In this document: piece by piece, positions 47,769-59,152 of the stretch
How the letters are laid out: each line of letters opens with the position of its first letter
Numbering within the stretch: the first letter of the stretch is position 1
Assembly: GCF_001411555.2 (NCBI RefSeq)
Contig: NC_049904.1
Span: 21,341,370 to 21,405,369, forward strand
Source of the DNA: Juglans regia
Lineage: Eukaryota; Streptophyta; Magnoliopsida; Fagales; Juglandaceae
Length of the DNA stretch: 64,000 bases
Direction of reading: 5' to 3'
Made by a program: the position numbers and the translations under genes
The notes under the pieces: model-generated
The model's input: the letters and a program-made list of their open reading frames with translations, nothing else
What the model was told of the DNA's origin: nothing
Database searches by the model: none

Positions 47769-48999
47769 AGTCAGGCATAGCATCGTGCACTTAGGTGCAC
47801 AATACCATGCATGGGACACAAAACAACCTGCACAGTGCCATACAGGTACACGTTGTCATGAACCTAGAGGTTCATGGCGTCTCACCGCGAGTCTGGTTGA
47901 CCCACCGGCAGTCACTGTGTGCATCGCCAGTGGTTTCTAGCTCTGTCGTGACGGTCTTGTGGACCGGGGCCCTCATGTGCATCTCTTCGTGTACATGGCA
48001 GGACTGGGGGAAGACGCGAGCAGCCTCCACCGAGCCAGGTGGCATTGTCAGTCTCCACTAATGTGGTCTCCGACCAACCTCCATGGAGTTAGCGTTCAAC
48101 CTACAAGCCACATGCAGTGGTTGGAACTCCTTGACCCAGCTTTATTGTGGCACGACAGGGCAGTCGAGGGAAACCTAGTGGACCACCAGCGCCGTTTGCC
48201 TCTTTTGGGGTGCTCCTCAACCACCCACAACCAACAACAGCCTCGTCTCGGGCAACACATGTAAGGGAGTGCACGTGGTCGAGGATACTCAGCTTGTCCA
48301 ATGTGTCATGGTAGGGACGCCGACAACCACCAGGTGGACTACCGGCGTCAAGTATCTCGTCCTAGGTGGTCTCCTAGGGGGTCCTGCACCACGCCTATTC
48401 AGACGACCATGCATCTTTGCCAATGCCACCTTGCTTGTCGCATGTACGGATCCTGGCCACAACATCCCAGCCATCACGTGCACAACCAACACTTACATCT
48501 TGGCCATCGGCAGCAACTCGACCATCGGCAGCAACTCGGCCAAGTTATTTAGCTCCTCCTCTCACAGCCACAAACATCTTAGGCAGAAGCTATCCGGCCA
48601 TGTAGCAGCATGCATCAACCCATCTTGGCCATGCACGAAGATGGCCACCCCATTTAGGCCATGCACACATATGAGCCACAAAAGCGTACATACATCTCGG
48701 ACATACACATCTTGGCCTCCAACGCCTTGCCCAAAGCATCTTGTTGATGTATATCTCAGCCACCATTTCGTTGGACTCACAACTTCTCACTCACTGATCG
48801 GACATAACCTCATCGGCCTGAGTAGTCCTCTGACAACTACTCCACAGCGACAAGGCATATACACAAAGACCCTCAGAATCACTATCATGACTACCCACCT
48901 ATGAAGTTACATGGCCAAGAGAGATGCAACGATGGTCACATGTCCCGACGGTCAGAGCTGTGCAGCGTTCGCTAGACATGTTGTTTAAAAAAAAAAGAA

Positions 49000-49033
<34 letters not shown>

Positions 49034-49284
49034 AAAAAAAGAGCAAGAAAGAGAAGAAACAACAACCAACTACGAGCAATTTTTGTCAAGCAAAAATCAG
49101 CTAGAGCAGCTAAAACATCCTAGCTTGTCTCCCTCAAAAATTATGTGGATTTCATTTTTATTAACATAATTAATTCCTATCGTGCGAAACACCGACTACA
49201 CAACCCCACTCGAATACTGCTTAAATGTCTCAATATGTCTCCATTGAAATAAACTATTTGGCACTGACATGCACACGGACAAGC
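47769..49284. other. GC-richer unassigned sequence with long open frames and a GA-rich stretch
   Basis: About 47790-48905 is clearly richer in G+C than its surroundings and has an open frame of 211 codons (48269-48904) plus shorter ones on both strands. Translations are rich in T, H, S and C without a domain I know. Motifs such as CTTGGCCAT(C/G) and ATCTCGG recur, pointing to an unclassified repeat rather than a gene. 48970-49040 is a (GA)n-type purine tract. Confidence 0.4.
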
Positions 49285-50744
49285 GCCTCGAGTACTTACC
49301 CTCCCTATGCTAGTCAATAGGCGGGTCCAACCCCCTAGGCTACCCGACCTCCCTCAGGGTGAGGTGAGGGTCCAGCTCCAGCCTACCCGACACTTAAATT
49401 CACTGTGGCCAGGGACGGCTTAATGTATTTTGTGGCCTAAGGCGACCATTAAGTACATGACGCTTTAATTTAAAAATGATAATAATATTTAAATATTAAA
49501 TAATAAAATTTTATTAAAATTTTCTGAAATGCAAAACAAATTTGAATATTTTTTTGATTAATAATATCTATAAATACTATAACAATTTGAAAGTGAATTT
49601 CAGTTTTATGTAAATAAAGTATTATCCGTTATTCGTATATATACTTCTTTTAATACTTCATTATGAAAACAGATAAGGCCATCGATATCAAAATAGATAT
49701 CATCTTTTATAAAATATTCAACAGTAATATATCATCATTTTGCTACTTTTATTCCAATTTTACTATTGTCTGAAAATTTTGTATATTTTGGGTAAGATAT
49801 TTTTTAGTAAAACTTCTATATTTACTTTTTTTTTTTTTTTACCAAATTTTACCATTTAAGATTGATTTTATTTTAGGCAAAAACATTTCCATCTTTTATG
49901 CTAACTAATATTTTTTTGTAATTTATTTTTTAGGGTCATAATATTTTTTTTTCTTTTGGGGGCCTACTCAAGGCAGGGGGGCCTTAGGCGGTGGCCTTAG
50001 TTGCCTACCCTTTGAGCAGGCCATGACTGTGGCGTCAACAAGCGGGTGCAGGTGTAGTCACAAATTGCCCAACTACTTACCTCCCTATGAGGTTCAAAGA
50101 GACAAGTCTAGTCTACAGGCTGCTCAACCTCTCTCATGGTGGAGTGCGAGTCCAGCCTCTCAGCTGTTCGACTACTTACCCCGACCTTCGTAACGATGAA
50201 GTGTGGGTCCAGTTCCAGTCTGCCCGACACTTACCTTCCCTGTGGCATCAACAGGAGGATGCGAGTTCAATCACAAACTATCCGACTGCTTACCTCCCTG
50301 TGAGGTTCAAAGAGATGAGTCTAGTCTACAGGCTGCTCGACCTCTCTTATGATGGAGTGCGGGTCTAGCCTCCTAGCTACCCGACTACTTACCCCAACCT
50401 TCATCAAGGCAAAGTGCGTGTCCAACTTCAGCCTGCTCAACACTTACCTTCCCTGTAGTGCCAACAGGCGAGTGTGGATCCAGTCCTAAACTGTCTAACT
50501 ACTTACCTTCATGTGAGGCGAGTTTAGTCTCTAGGTTGTTCGACCTCTCGCATAGCAAAGTGCATGTCCAGCCTCTCGGCTGCCCGACTACTTACCTTGT
50601 CCTCCACTATAGTGAAATGCAGGTCTAACTTCTCAGTATACTACTTACCTCCCCGTGAGGCTCAAAGGGGCGAGTTTAGTCTCTAGGTAGCTCAACCTCT
50701 CTCACGGCAGAGTGCAAGTCCAGTCTATCGACTACACGACATAT
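49285..50744. repeat. ~213-bp tandem repeat array made of ~70-bp subunits
   Basis: The phrase CTTACCTCCCTGTGAGGTTCAAAG (here shortened: CTTACCTCCC) recurs at about 50076, 50289, 50502 (variant) and 50644. Within a unit, blocks ending CTGCCCGACTACTTACC recur about every 70 bases with GTGCGGGTCCAG(C/T). The first part (49290-49400) is separated from the rest by the hAT element 49410-50025. No coding function is seen. Confidence 0.8.
49410..50025. mobile_element. Non-autonomous hAT element, 616 bp, perfect 8-bp TSD
   Basis: ACTGTGGC flanks it on both sides (49402-49409 and 50026-50033). The termini are imperfect inverted repeats: CAGGGACGGCTTAATG and, reversed, CATGGCCTGCTCAAAG, with CCTAAGGC repeated just inside both. 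The interior is AT-rich and non-coding. CA-G-GG...-type ends plus 8-bp duplication indicate hAT. It inserted in a unit of the 213-bp array. Confidence 0.88.
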
Positions 50745-51590
50745 TAATGCTTGTTTGTATCAATACAAAAGTGTCGAAAAATATTCTTTTGCAACGATTT
50801 GTTTGTTTTGCAACGGAAAAATTCGTAGCAATATTCAAAAACTGGTTGCGAAGATTTTGAAGGCCCGATGTTATTGGTATTTTTTAAAAGCAAATCACTC
50901 AGGCGCCAAAATGCACGGAATTGGTGTGAGGAAGGAAACCTAGGTTTCTTTGTGCAACCTAGGTTTCCCCCTTTTTTTCCCAACGAAACTTTATTTTTTC
51001 TCTCTGTTTCTCTTCGTTTCTTTCTTCCATTTCCTTGTTTTGCCCCTCTGTTCCGGTCGTCTGGAGATCTAACGCTGATTAATGGGTACATGAATTGGCT
51101 CTGCCTTGGGGTGTACCTTGTGTGTATTGGCTCGGCCTTGGGGTTTAGTTTTACTTTGCTTTTAGCATGTTTTTGCACTGAGCAGATTGGTCACTTTGAA
51201 CTTGTGTTTGTGTGTGGAAAACTTGTGTTTATTTTTTTGTTTCTGCAACTGTGGATCCACTTTCGCTTATTGCAGTGCATAGAGAAAACTCTCGCTCTCG
51301 CTTAGATAATCAAACGAGTTCATTGTTGATTCTTGCTAGGCTTCTGGAGTTGATTATCGAGGTCAATTACTCTTATTTCTCATTTATTTTGGCATGGGTA
51401 TGGTACATGGTTCAAGAAGATGAAATCTGCTGCCTATTATTAGGCTAAGAGATGCTGGAGAACAGCCGGAAGCCGCACCACACCACAGGTAAATTTTTTT
51501 TTTTTTCACCCAATACATTGGATGTGATGCGGATGTTATGCACAGTAGGATTGTATTTATATTTTCTCTATTAGGCTTTGTTGGAAGAAT
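50745..51590. other. Unassigned sequence with TTGCAACGA-type short repeats
   Basis: 50760-50850 holds variants of TTGCAACGAAT in both orientations (TTGCAACGATTT, TTGCAACGGAAAAATTCG, TTCGTAGCAA, GGTTGCGAA), resembling transposon subterminal repeats. 50860-51480 looks like a plant 5' leader and short exons (CT-rich, donor-like CCACAG|GTAAAT at 51490), but no protein family is recognised. Confidence 0.4.
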
Positions 51591-52727
51591 AAATCTACCC
51601 AACCTCCTCTATTCTATCTACACCGCACGAAATCACGTGCTAATTTGTTTTTCTCTTTTAAAATTCTGTGCGCCGGGCCATTCCCAATCTCCCCCCCTTC
51701 ACCTTCCCAATCATCCCCCCACCTTTGGGTGCTCCTCCCACCCCCATCTCCTCTTTCCCCTCACCCACCACCCACCCATTATCTTTTCTCATACGCCCTC
51801 CCACCCTCTCCCTATCCATGCGTCTTCCTTCAAAGCTGGTAAGCATGCTTCCATTCTGTACCCTATATTACTCTTATTTTTATTTTACTATTTTTTTAGC
51901 CAGTGGTAGCACAATTTGTCTAGGGTTATTCCTGATTTTTGTGTTATTTGAACACTGATTTTCTGAATTGATATGAAAATTAGTCTGGCAGTGCATTAGT
52001 TTTGGGTGTTTTTTAATATTATGAGAGGTAAAATTTATGTGGTTTGTGATTTATTGGGATTAATTGTTTGGACAATTAAACTAGGATTTTTTCTTGAAAA
52101 TAATTTTTTGAGTTCATGGCAGTCGATTAGTTTCTTTCAGAAAAACTATTCAAGTAATCCCAGATGATGGATGAATTGGTACTCGTTCTAACATAAAATG
52201 TCATAACATATGTCTAAATTCTAAGACTACTTTATTTATTGTGCTTTTTTGCAGTGTTTGTGCTCTTCTTTCTTTTTCATCAGTTTATGAACTTTGCCCA
52301 TTTATAATCTCATGGCCTATGGGTTTTAGAATTACTTGGCGATGGATTTTCTGTGCATCCATGATCCTTCCGTATAACTCAACTACTCCTCCTTTGTTGA
52401 ATGGAATATGTTAATAATTTTGTAGTTTACAGTCAATCTGTGAGTGCAGAAAGGTACATAACATTGGGACTGAGAAGAATTGCTCACTTTTCATAAGAAA
52501 CACATTGCAATGGATGTAATTGAGAAATTGGCCCCCAATAGCACATGGGATCAACCTTAACAGCAGAAATACAAAAAAATAGTTTCTCTTTTGGGTGTTT
52601 GATGGATCATTCTTGCTTGAGAATGGAATATATATTTTCATAGGCTTCCATTTTTCATATTTTTATGCTTTCTAAATTGCATTTAAATGTGTCATGTTTA
52701 ACTATAAAATTCTTGACCTCAATGCAG

Positions 52728-52863
52728 GGAGAAATAAGATGTCAATTTTTAATATGGGCATACATACTTCAATTGGTAGAAAATGCAGTTTGGAAGAGGG
52801 AGGATGATGTATTCTTGTGCGAGTATGAAGGACTACTCACAAAATGCAGTCTTTATCTACTGT
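52728..52863 (+). pseudogene. GRF-zinc-finger-like exon, copy 1 (truncated)
   Basis: After an acceptor (CTCAATGCAG) the frame reads GEIRCQFLIWAYILQLVENA then VWKREDDVFLCEYE. It is clearly the same exon as 54415-54550 but lacks about 12 codons and stops at the left border of the 52868-57896 segment. The CxFF/L.W pattern is the second half of the GRF-type zinc finger found in plant At1g43920-like proteins. Confidence 0.6.
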
Positions 52864-53586
52864 AAGGAAAACTCTAAGTAGTAGCCACTGTTTGCTGCAT
52901 CCAATTTGCACACACACGTGTCATCCAATTTCCTCCCAGCCAAAGAAAGAAGCTACTTTCATTTTAAATTTTCGTCCCTTTCGTGCGTTTCGTTCCTCTC
53001 CCCCAACCCCCCGCGTTTCCTCCCTCCCTGTTTCTTTCTTCCTCGTCTTCCTTCCCGTTTCTTTCCTTTTTCTCCCCCACCCCCCGAACTCCTCTACCCT
53101 AAGCATTTTTCGAGAAGCCCTGCACTGCGATTTTGAGTTTCTCCCCCGAAGCCCCCAGCTCCTCTGTTGTGCAATTTCGAGTTCACAGGTGATTTCTTCT
53201 TCTTCTTCTTCTCTGAGATTTCTTCTTCTTGTTGTTGTTCTTCTTCTCTAAGATTTTTTCTTCTTCTCTAAGGTTTCTTCTTCTTCTTCTTCTCTGCGAG
53301 TTCAAACACACAGATTGAAGCCCTCAATCCACCGACGCAAAGCCCTCAAATCTGCGAGAGGGGTAATGTATAGTTTCTTGTAAATAATCTTCTTCAAGTT
53401 TTTCCATGTATTACTCCTTTTTTCTCTGTGATTCTAGGGTTTAGTCATACATTTATTTTTTTTCTCTATATTTACATCATCTCTTTTTTCCTCTAGGGTT
53501 TAGTCATTTATATACATGAAATCTAGTCAAGTTTAGGTCGAGTTTTCAAGCTTGCCCTAACTGGGTTTTGCTCTCGTCGCAGAGAT

Positions 53587-54674
53587 ATGGGGAAGGGATC
53601 AGCGTGCTTTATTTGCGCCACTGTAAAGAGGGTTTTTCTCTCGTCGCAGAGATCTGCGTGCTTGTTTCTTGCCATGGTAAGGTATTTTTCTTTGTGTTTC
53701 CTTACTCGGGTTCCCTTAATAAAACTATTACCTGTTTTTTCATCCATTGACCTAATGGATCTAAGGAATACTTACCCAGATCTCTGGGTATTACGTTTTG
53801 TAGTCTGGATGAAAATGTTTTTCTGTTTCCTTACTCGGAAAAATACCTGGTGATTGTAGTTTGGATGAAATTTTTATGGGTTATAGGTGCTTGTAGTCTC
53901 TCATTGTCGATTGGTTTGTGGGGTCTGTTAGTTTAAAAAGTTTGTTTGTAGGAGATGATCAATTAGGAGGAGACCAGACGTGACCTCCCTGAATATCAAC
54001 ATCTTCTGCATATATAGAAGCACTCAATTGGTTTGGAGGAGAAAAGCTTGGTGATGATCAGGAAATTGTTGAGCCCAAATGAAGTACTCCCAATAACATA
54101 TGTTACCTAGGTAATTCAAAGGATGACAAAATAGGATCCCATACACTGGATGATACAAGACTTATTTTATTATGCTAAGTGTAGGAAAAAATCATTTTTT
54201 ATTACCCAAAACTTTTTTTTAAGGATTTGTATTTTAAGGCCTGAACCTTGGTTTGGATTTTTAATGTCTATGATTCAACTAAAAGCATGATACGATGGTT
54301 GAGCAAGATTTCATAATTATGGATAATTTAACTTGGCAAATAACCAATGTTGTTAATTAGCATATTGAGTTTAATTTTTTTATCATTTTAATTAAATGTT
54401 CATATTGTGTGTAGGGAGAAGCGAAATGCGAATTTTTTGTTTGGCCGGATATACTTCACAAACTAGAAGAGAGCATTCGTACAAGAGAGATTAAAGTTTG
54501 GAAGATGTGGGATGATGTATTGTTGTGCAAGTATGAAGTTCGAGAAATGGAAGATAAAGTACGAGAGAGAGAAAGACAACTCTTCAGAAGGAAAAGCAAA
54601 AATTATTGTGTTTATACTGGGTTGTCACATTTGTAATAGTTTTGGCTTGGTTCAGACAAATAGTATGTAAATAG
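53587..54674 (+). pseudogene. GRF-zinc-finger / coiled-coil / C-terminal membrane-helix gene, copy 2
   Basis: A CT-rich 5' leader (52930-53370) precedes a short exon at 53587 (MGKGSACFICATVKR). In the leader and exon, CTCTCGTCGCAGAGAT is duplicated. The main exon begins at 54415: GEAKCEFFVWPDILHKLEES, then a charged coiled coil (EVREMEDKVRERERQL). After a one-base frame change it ends LLCLYWVVTFVIVLAWFRQI with stop TAG at 54672-54674, a hydrophobic C-terminal helix. The layout (GRF finger, coiled coil, tail anchor) is known from plant At1g43920-like proteins, whose role is not established. The 53587 exon does not carry a convincing first half of the finger, so it is probably non-functional. 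Confidence 0.55.
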
Positions 54675-55662
54675 CACGTTGTATGGAGTATATGAAATGT
54701 TTTGAATGCACCGACTGTAATGGTACTTCTCAAGTTGTGACCTTTGTAATGACCTTTCAATGAAAAGTTGTGTATTGAAAACAACTTAGCTCCAGACTGG
54801 TTTACTTACTTTTCAATGAAATTTGTATAGTCAATTTTGGTAACATTATGTTTATTGCATATTGGATTTATGCTTGCAAAATTGCACAGAAATTAGGACT
54901 GAAGAACGATGCCTAAATGGTGTCCACATGAAGGCTCATGCTGTACTTTCATATTTCATTCACTCAAAATATATGCCTATATAAGATTCCCTGTTATGTT
55001 ACTCAATTAACTCTCTGCCAGCCGAACACCATTTACATCTGATCTTCCTCTTTTTGTTTGTGCTATGGAGTCTGAACAACAGCAAACCATTAAAACCATC
55101 CCACAACTTTTTGTGTGCAAACACTGGTTTATGCGCACCTCTACAACCTTTTTGTTCATACAAGAATATTAATTTAACTCAATTCAATTCAAATAAAGTC
55201 TAATTCAATAAGTAAATTGCAATGTCAAGACCGACATTTCACAAACAGTTTAATCTCCAATTCTCTATACTAACAGCATAAAAAACAAAAAAAACAATAT
55301 TATAGACATTTATAAACAATTCTGGTATAAACATTTATAAACAATTCAAATGTTTGCCCAGATCATCAAACTCATATAGCCAAAATTATTTACTCATTTT
55401 CTACATAATTTTTTTTTTAAAAACCTGAACCGTGACAGTAGCTAGAAATTAATATGTTTTTTTTTTTTTTTTGGTTTTCCATGTTTTCCTTCCTGCATTC
55501 TTCCTCCAAGCATTGCTTTTCAACCCGTCTCTTGTCAAGATTAGCCCTACACAAACAAGAATGAGCAGCACAATTAATAGAAATTTGACTATTTAATATG
55601 AGAGAGAGAAAGAGAGAGACAGGAAAATATTTTTAAAATTGAAGCTTATAGTTTTCCTTGTA

Positions 55663-55960
55663 TTTCTATGCACATGCATCAATGGCCTTAAAGAATTCCT
55701 CCATTCCAGCACCAGAAACAGCAAGCACTTCAACAGTACATAAATTATTATAGAACTCATCCAGCAATAACAGTAGGGAAGGTTGAAGTAAAAGCTTCTG
55801 TAATAACAGCACCAAAGCAGACCAAGTGAATATTTCAATCTGACCAGGAGTATCCACAAAAACATAATCAAGTTGATCTGCTCACCTCTCAATAACAGAA
55901 ATAAGTTGTTGAGAATTATAAATATCATCATACATATAAATACTTGGTGAAAATGAATAA
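55663..55960 (-). pseudogene. GPN-loop GTPase 1 (QQT2-like) gene fragment, minus strand
   Basis: Minus-strand translation contains ISVIER, a stop, ADQLDYVFVDTPGQIEIFTW, and after a frame change AVITEAFTSTFPTV, joined directly to LDEFYNNL...VSGAGMEEFFKAIDACA. DTPGQ is the G3 motif and SGAGM.EFFKAI is near the C-terminus of GPN1/XAB1-type GTPases, which assist RNA polymerase II assembly. About 60 residues between FPTV and LDEFYNNL are missing, as are the P-loop and GPN motif. With stops, frameshift and deletion it cannot make GTPase. The long hydrophobic open frame overlapping it (55593-56060) is a shadow. Confidence 0.85.
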
Positions 55961-57277
55961 GATAACAAATCAGAGATAAGAGTTGAAGTGAGAGCATAAA
56001 CCTGCCAAATAAGAAGATCCTATGGCTACAGAGTATACATAGCTGAAAAGTGATGTGCACAATTCAAAACAAATTAAGCTCAAATCTGAATTGGGTCAGT
56101 CAGAACAAGTAAAAAAAGGGTGGGGAAACCCAAGAATAAAAATTTTCACTATGATGCTTCTATAATTTGAGACTAGGACCAAGAAAGCCTAAACTCAATA
56201 GAGTTTTTAACCTCAGGTCCTCATTAGAGCTAAAACATTAGCTCAAAATACAAATTTATAAAATTTTCCCATCGTTTTCTCAAACATTAGCTCAGCAGTT
56301 CGAAAGTTTGTATTTTCAATGAGGATATACCAGTATAGTTCAAATATTGACTTCAAAACAAAAAACACAAACCAAATACATTTGAAGTTAGTTTTGGGCC
56401 GAAAGAAGAGGTCCAGATAAACTTAACAAATTCGTGAATAATTCGAGATCCACTCATTATGCAATGGATATTATTAATATTTGAAATTTCGAACAATCAT
56501 ATCACCAACAATTCTGTAATACATATGCTATCTCATGCCATGGCTATTTGAACCCTACCATTTCAAACCAACATTTCCATTTCTTTGCGGCATATTGGTT
56601 TTTTCATGGTTGAAAACAATTCATTCGAAAAATAAAGGAATTCCATTTTCTACAGATGAAAATTCCAAACCCAACCAAGAAAAACAAATTGCATGATAGA
56701 TCAAGCTTATACATATTTAGATCATTCAGCCAATAAATTCTCTGTTATTTTTCAGACTCTCATCGACCAAACACTAGATATTTAGACAGCATCAACACTT
56801 TTCATAAGAAATGAAAACCCAGAAACAAAAAGAAATAGAAACAGTAGTCACAATCAATTAATGGATGAAGTATTGGATAGAAAATAATGAAAAATCAATC
56901 TTGAATGCAAGAAAACAAGGATGAAAACAACAACAAGAACAAAATCTTTTGCGGTTGATATCTTTTGCTTATTCTAGCATGAAAAAGCAGCGGCAAATTA
57001 AAAAAAAAAAAAAAAAAGCCCATTAACTAGCTGAAACCACGCCAAAGCTAGACCATAGATAAACCATACAGGAGCAAAAACTTCAAAATGAAAGGTCTAA
57101 AAGATTCAAAAAGAAAGCAAACGGACTTAAACATACATGGAGGACCGAAAATGGACATCACACATGACTAAAGGACAAAAACGTTAAAAAGACAACGGAG
57201 ATCAAAACTTGATCAGAGGCGAGAGTCTAGAAAAAAACTCCAGTAAATTACAAAGAATGTTCGGAACAAGTATATAC

Positions 57278-57278
<1 letters not shown>

Positions 57279-57320
<42 letters not shown>
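57279..57320. repeat. (GA)n microsatellite
   Basis: About 20 GA repeats lie directly beside the glyoxalase-fold exon fragment. Confidence 0.9.
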
Positions 57321-57325
57321 CTTAC

Positions 57326-57549
57326 AAAGCAGTAGGGTCATCAATGAGGTCAGAGACGAGAAAGGTGAAGCCAACGAGCTTTAGCTGAGTAGAGAGAATG
57401 AGAGGGAGCTCTTGATCGGCTTTGTGCTCGGGGTGCATGGTGTGGCCGAGCTTAGCTTCTCAGTGCCGAACGCAGCTTTGTAGAACTGAATGGCATCGCT
57501 CACCTTGGGAGCCTCCACAACCAGCTACGGCTTGAATCTCTGAGGGACA
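57326..57549 (-). pseudogene. Glyoxalase/VOC-fold (At5g48480-like) first-exon fragment, minus strand
   Basis: Minus-strand reading gives VPQRFKP, a stop, LVVEAPKVSDAIQFYKAAFG and TEKL, then in another frame TMHPEHKADQELPLILSTQL and KLVGFTFLVSDLIDDPTAL up to a donor (CTTT|GTAAG). This matches the N-terminal half of the plant VOC-superfamily protein At5g48480-like, of unknown substrate. One stop and one frameshift break it and the second half is missing. A leader with the same orientation may lie at 57550-57800. Confidence 0.85.
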
Positions 57550-57831
57550 GAAAATATGAACCAAGCCTCAGAGAGAGATAAAGAGAGTGTGAAATGCTAG
57601 CCCTAAGAGAGAGAAAGAACCAAGCCTCTCGGGGAGTGGTGGCACTGGGCATACGGAGGAGCGTAGCTCGTTCGCTGGACAGAAAGCAGCGTCGCCAGGG
57701 GGCATTGGGCAGAGGAAGGTGATGCGAACCGGGCGAGGGAGGAGGTATTTCGCGGGGCTCTAGAATTTGAATGGACGAATGGAGCTCTAAAATTCGAATG
57801 CAGAAGAAAAGAAATCAAAACGCACGTTTTG

Positions 57832-57892
57832 TCTAGACAGCAGCCACGAAGGGTGTGCAATGTGTGCACAACTACAGTGGCTGCTGTCTAGA
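57832..57892. repeat. 16-bp perfect inverted repeat, 29-base loop
   Basis: TCTAGACAGCAGCCAC (57832-57847) pairs with GTGGCTGCTGTCTAGA (57877-57892). Both arms also resemble the left end of the candidate element at 52868, so the right end of that element is palindromic or two element ends are abutted here. Confidence 0.8.
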
Positions 57893-57899
57893 ACAACTC

Positions 57900-59152
57900 C
57901 TATTGTAATGATTTATTGTTGGTTTGGACTGTCAATGTATGGTGTTATAGATAGTTGTCCTCAAATTTTCTATTTGTAAGAAGGAATACACACAAATTTA
58001 AATTTTCAATTAATGTCATTATAGATGTGTATGGTAATGGATGTTAAATTTTCAATTTGTGAGAGGGAATGCTCTCATGAGAATGGTAAATGTGTAAATG
58101 TTACTTATTTTTTGAGAAGTCTTATTTATTTTCTTATCCACGACAACAAGTTTTTCCTGGATAGTTGCAATAATACATGTAAATATGGATAGTTTTAGCC
58201 CCCACAAGCGGTTTACTTGCAAAAAAGAAATGCATGTCCTGCAAATTCAGTCCTGCTAATTAGCAAGCTTCTGCCCAAAAAGTCTGGTCTAATTTTCCTG
58301 CACAAAATTTTCTAATTTAACATATACGGTTGTTAATTCTGCACTTTAATCATGCCTAATTTCACAGCCCACAATCAGATAAGCATAATTTGAAAGCCAT
58401 CAAACCTGAAAAAGGATTAAAGGGAGGACATATACACTAACAAATTATACAAAGTTCATTCCCTTCCATTCCGGGCAGAAGTTTATAAACAAAGTTAATA
58501 AACTATACACTAACAGATTATACAAAGTTAAATATTCACAACCAAACATATGGGTACAAACTCCCCAGCAACCAAAAAATGTAATAATGGTACCAACTCT
58601 CCTAGAACTGCATAACCAAAACATTGGTACAAACTCCCCAAAAAAATACTCTAAAACCAGTACTGCCACACATCCTCCATGTAATGACACAACAAGCTTG
58701 CATTCATGTCTTTAGTTATATATGATCAGTACCAGCACATCGATGTAAACAACACAATAAAATCAGCAATTAATAACACAATATAATAGCACCTCAAAGA
58801 GATTAATATTATAACCAGTTTTTTAGATTATCTAATTTTTCAATTTGTCCTGTTATTCAAATTTTATCTTTAAAGAGTAGTAATTTAAGGATATTTAAAA
58901 ATGTTCTTTTATTTTAGATTTTTTTTAAAGATGATTAGAATTCCAATCTAATGTCCAAATTAAGTAATTATACTTCTTCCTTTGTGAATCATATGCATAT
59001 TCTCCATAATTGTATAGATTCGCAAGTATACTTATGCTTGCATATTTAAAAGCTCTAGTACTTCAGCGACTGTTGGTACTATATTGGGTTAGAATTTTGT
59101 GTTATAATTAAAATCATATTTTGTAATTAGAATTTTGACAACCTCATACCTC
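57900..59152. other. AT-rich sequence 3' of the FAR1-type gene
   Basis: No gene is visible. ACTATACACTAACA(A/G)ATTATACAAAGTT occurs twice (58434-58454 and 58502-58530). May hold the 3' untranslated region of the minus-strand FAR1-type gene. Confidence 0.45.

Larger units (their letters stand above)
52868..57896. mobile_element. Candidate ~5-kb DNA element carrying gene fragments (Pack-type)
   Basis: The left end CTCTAAGTAGTAGCCACTGT (52869 on) matches, in inverted orientation, TTCTAGACAGCAGCCACTGT near 57893, and similarity continues into a TTGCACAC(A/C) segment on both sides. Between them lie a GRF-finger-like gene piece (+), a GPN1/QQT2 piece (-) and a glyoxalase-fold piece (-), but no transposase. 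The target duplication is not resolved. It could instead be two elements or a rearranged segment. Confidence 0.45.

Noticed and set aside
48269..48904. 211-codon open frame as a host gene
   Set aside because: No recognisable domain, composition-driven, other frames are also open on both strands; kept only as an unassigned region.
55593..56060. 155-codon hydrophobic open frame suggesting a membrane protein
   Set aside because: It is an out-of-frame shadow of the GPN1/QQT2 fragment plus its intron; the conserved DTPGQ and SGAGM motifs are in another frame.
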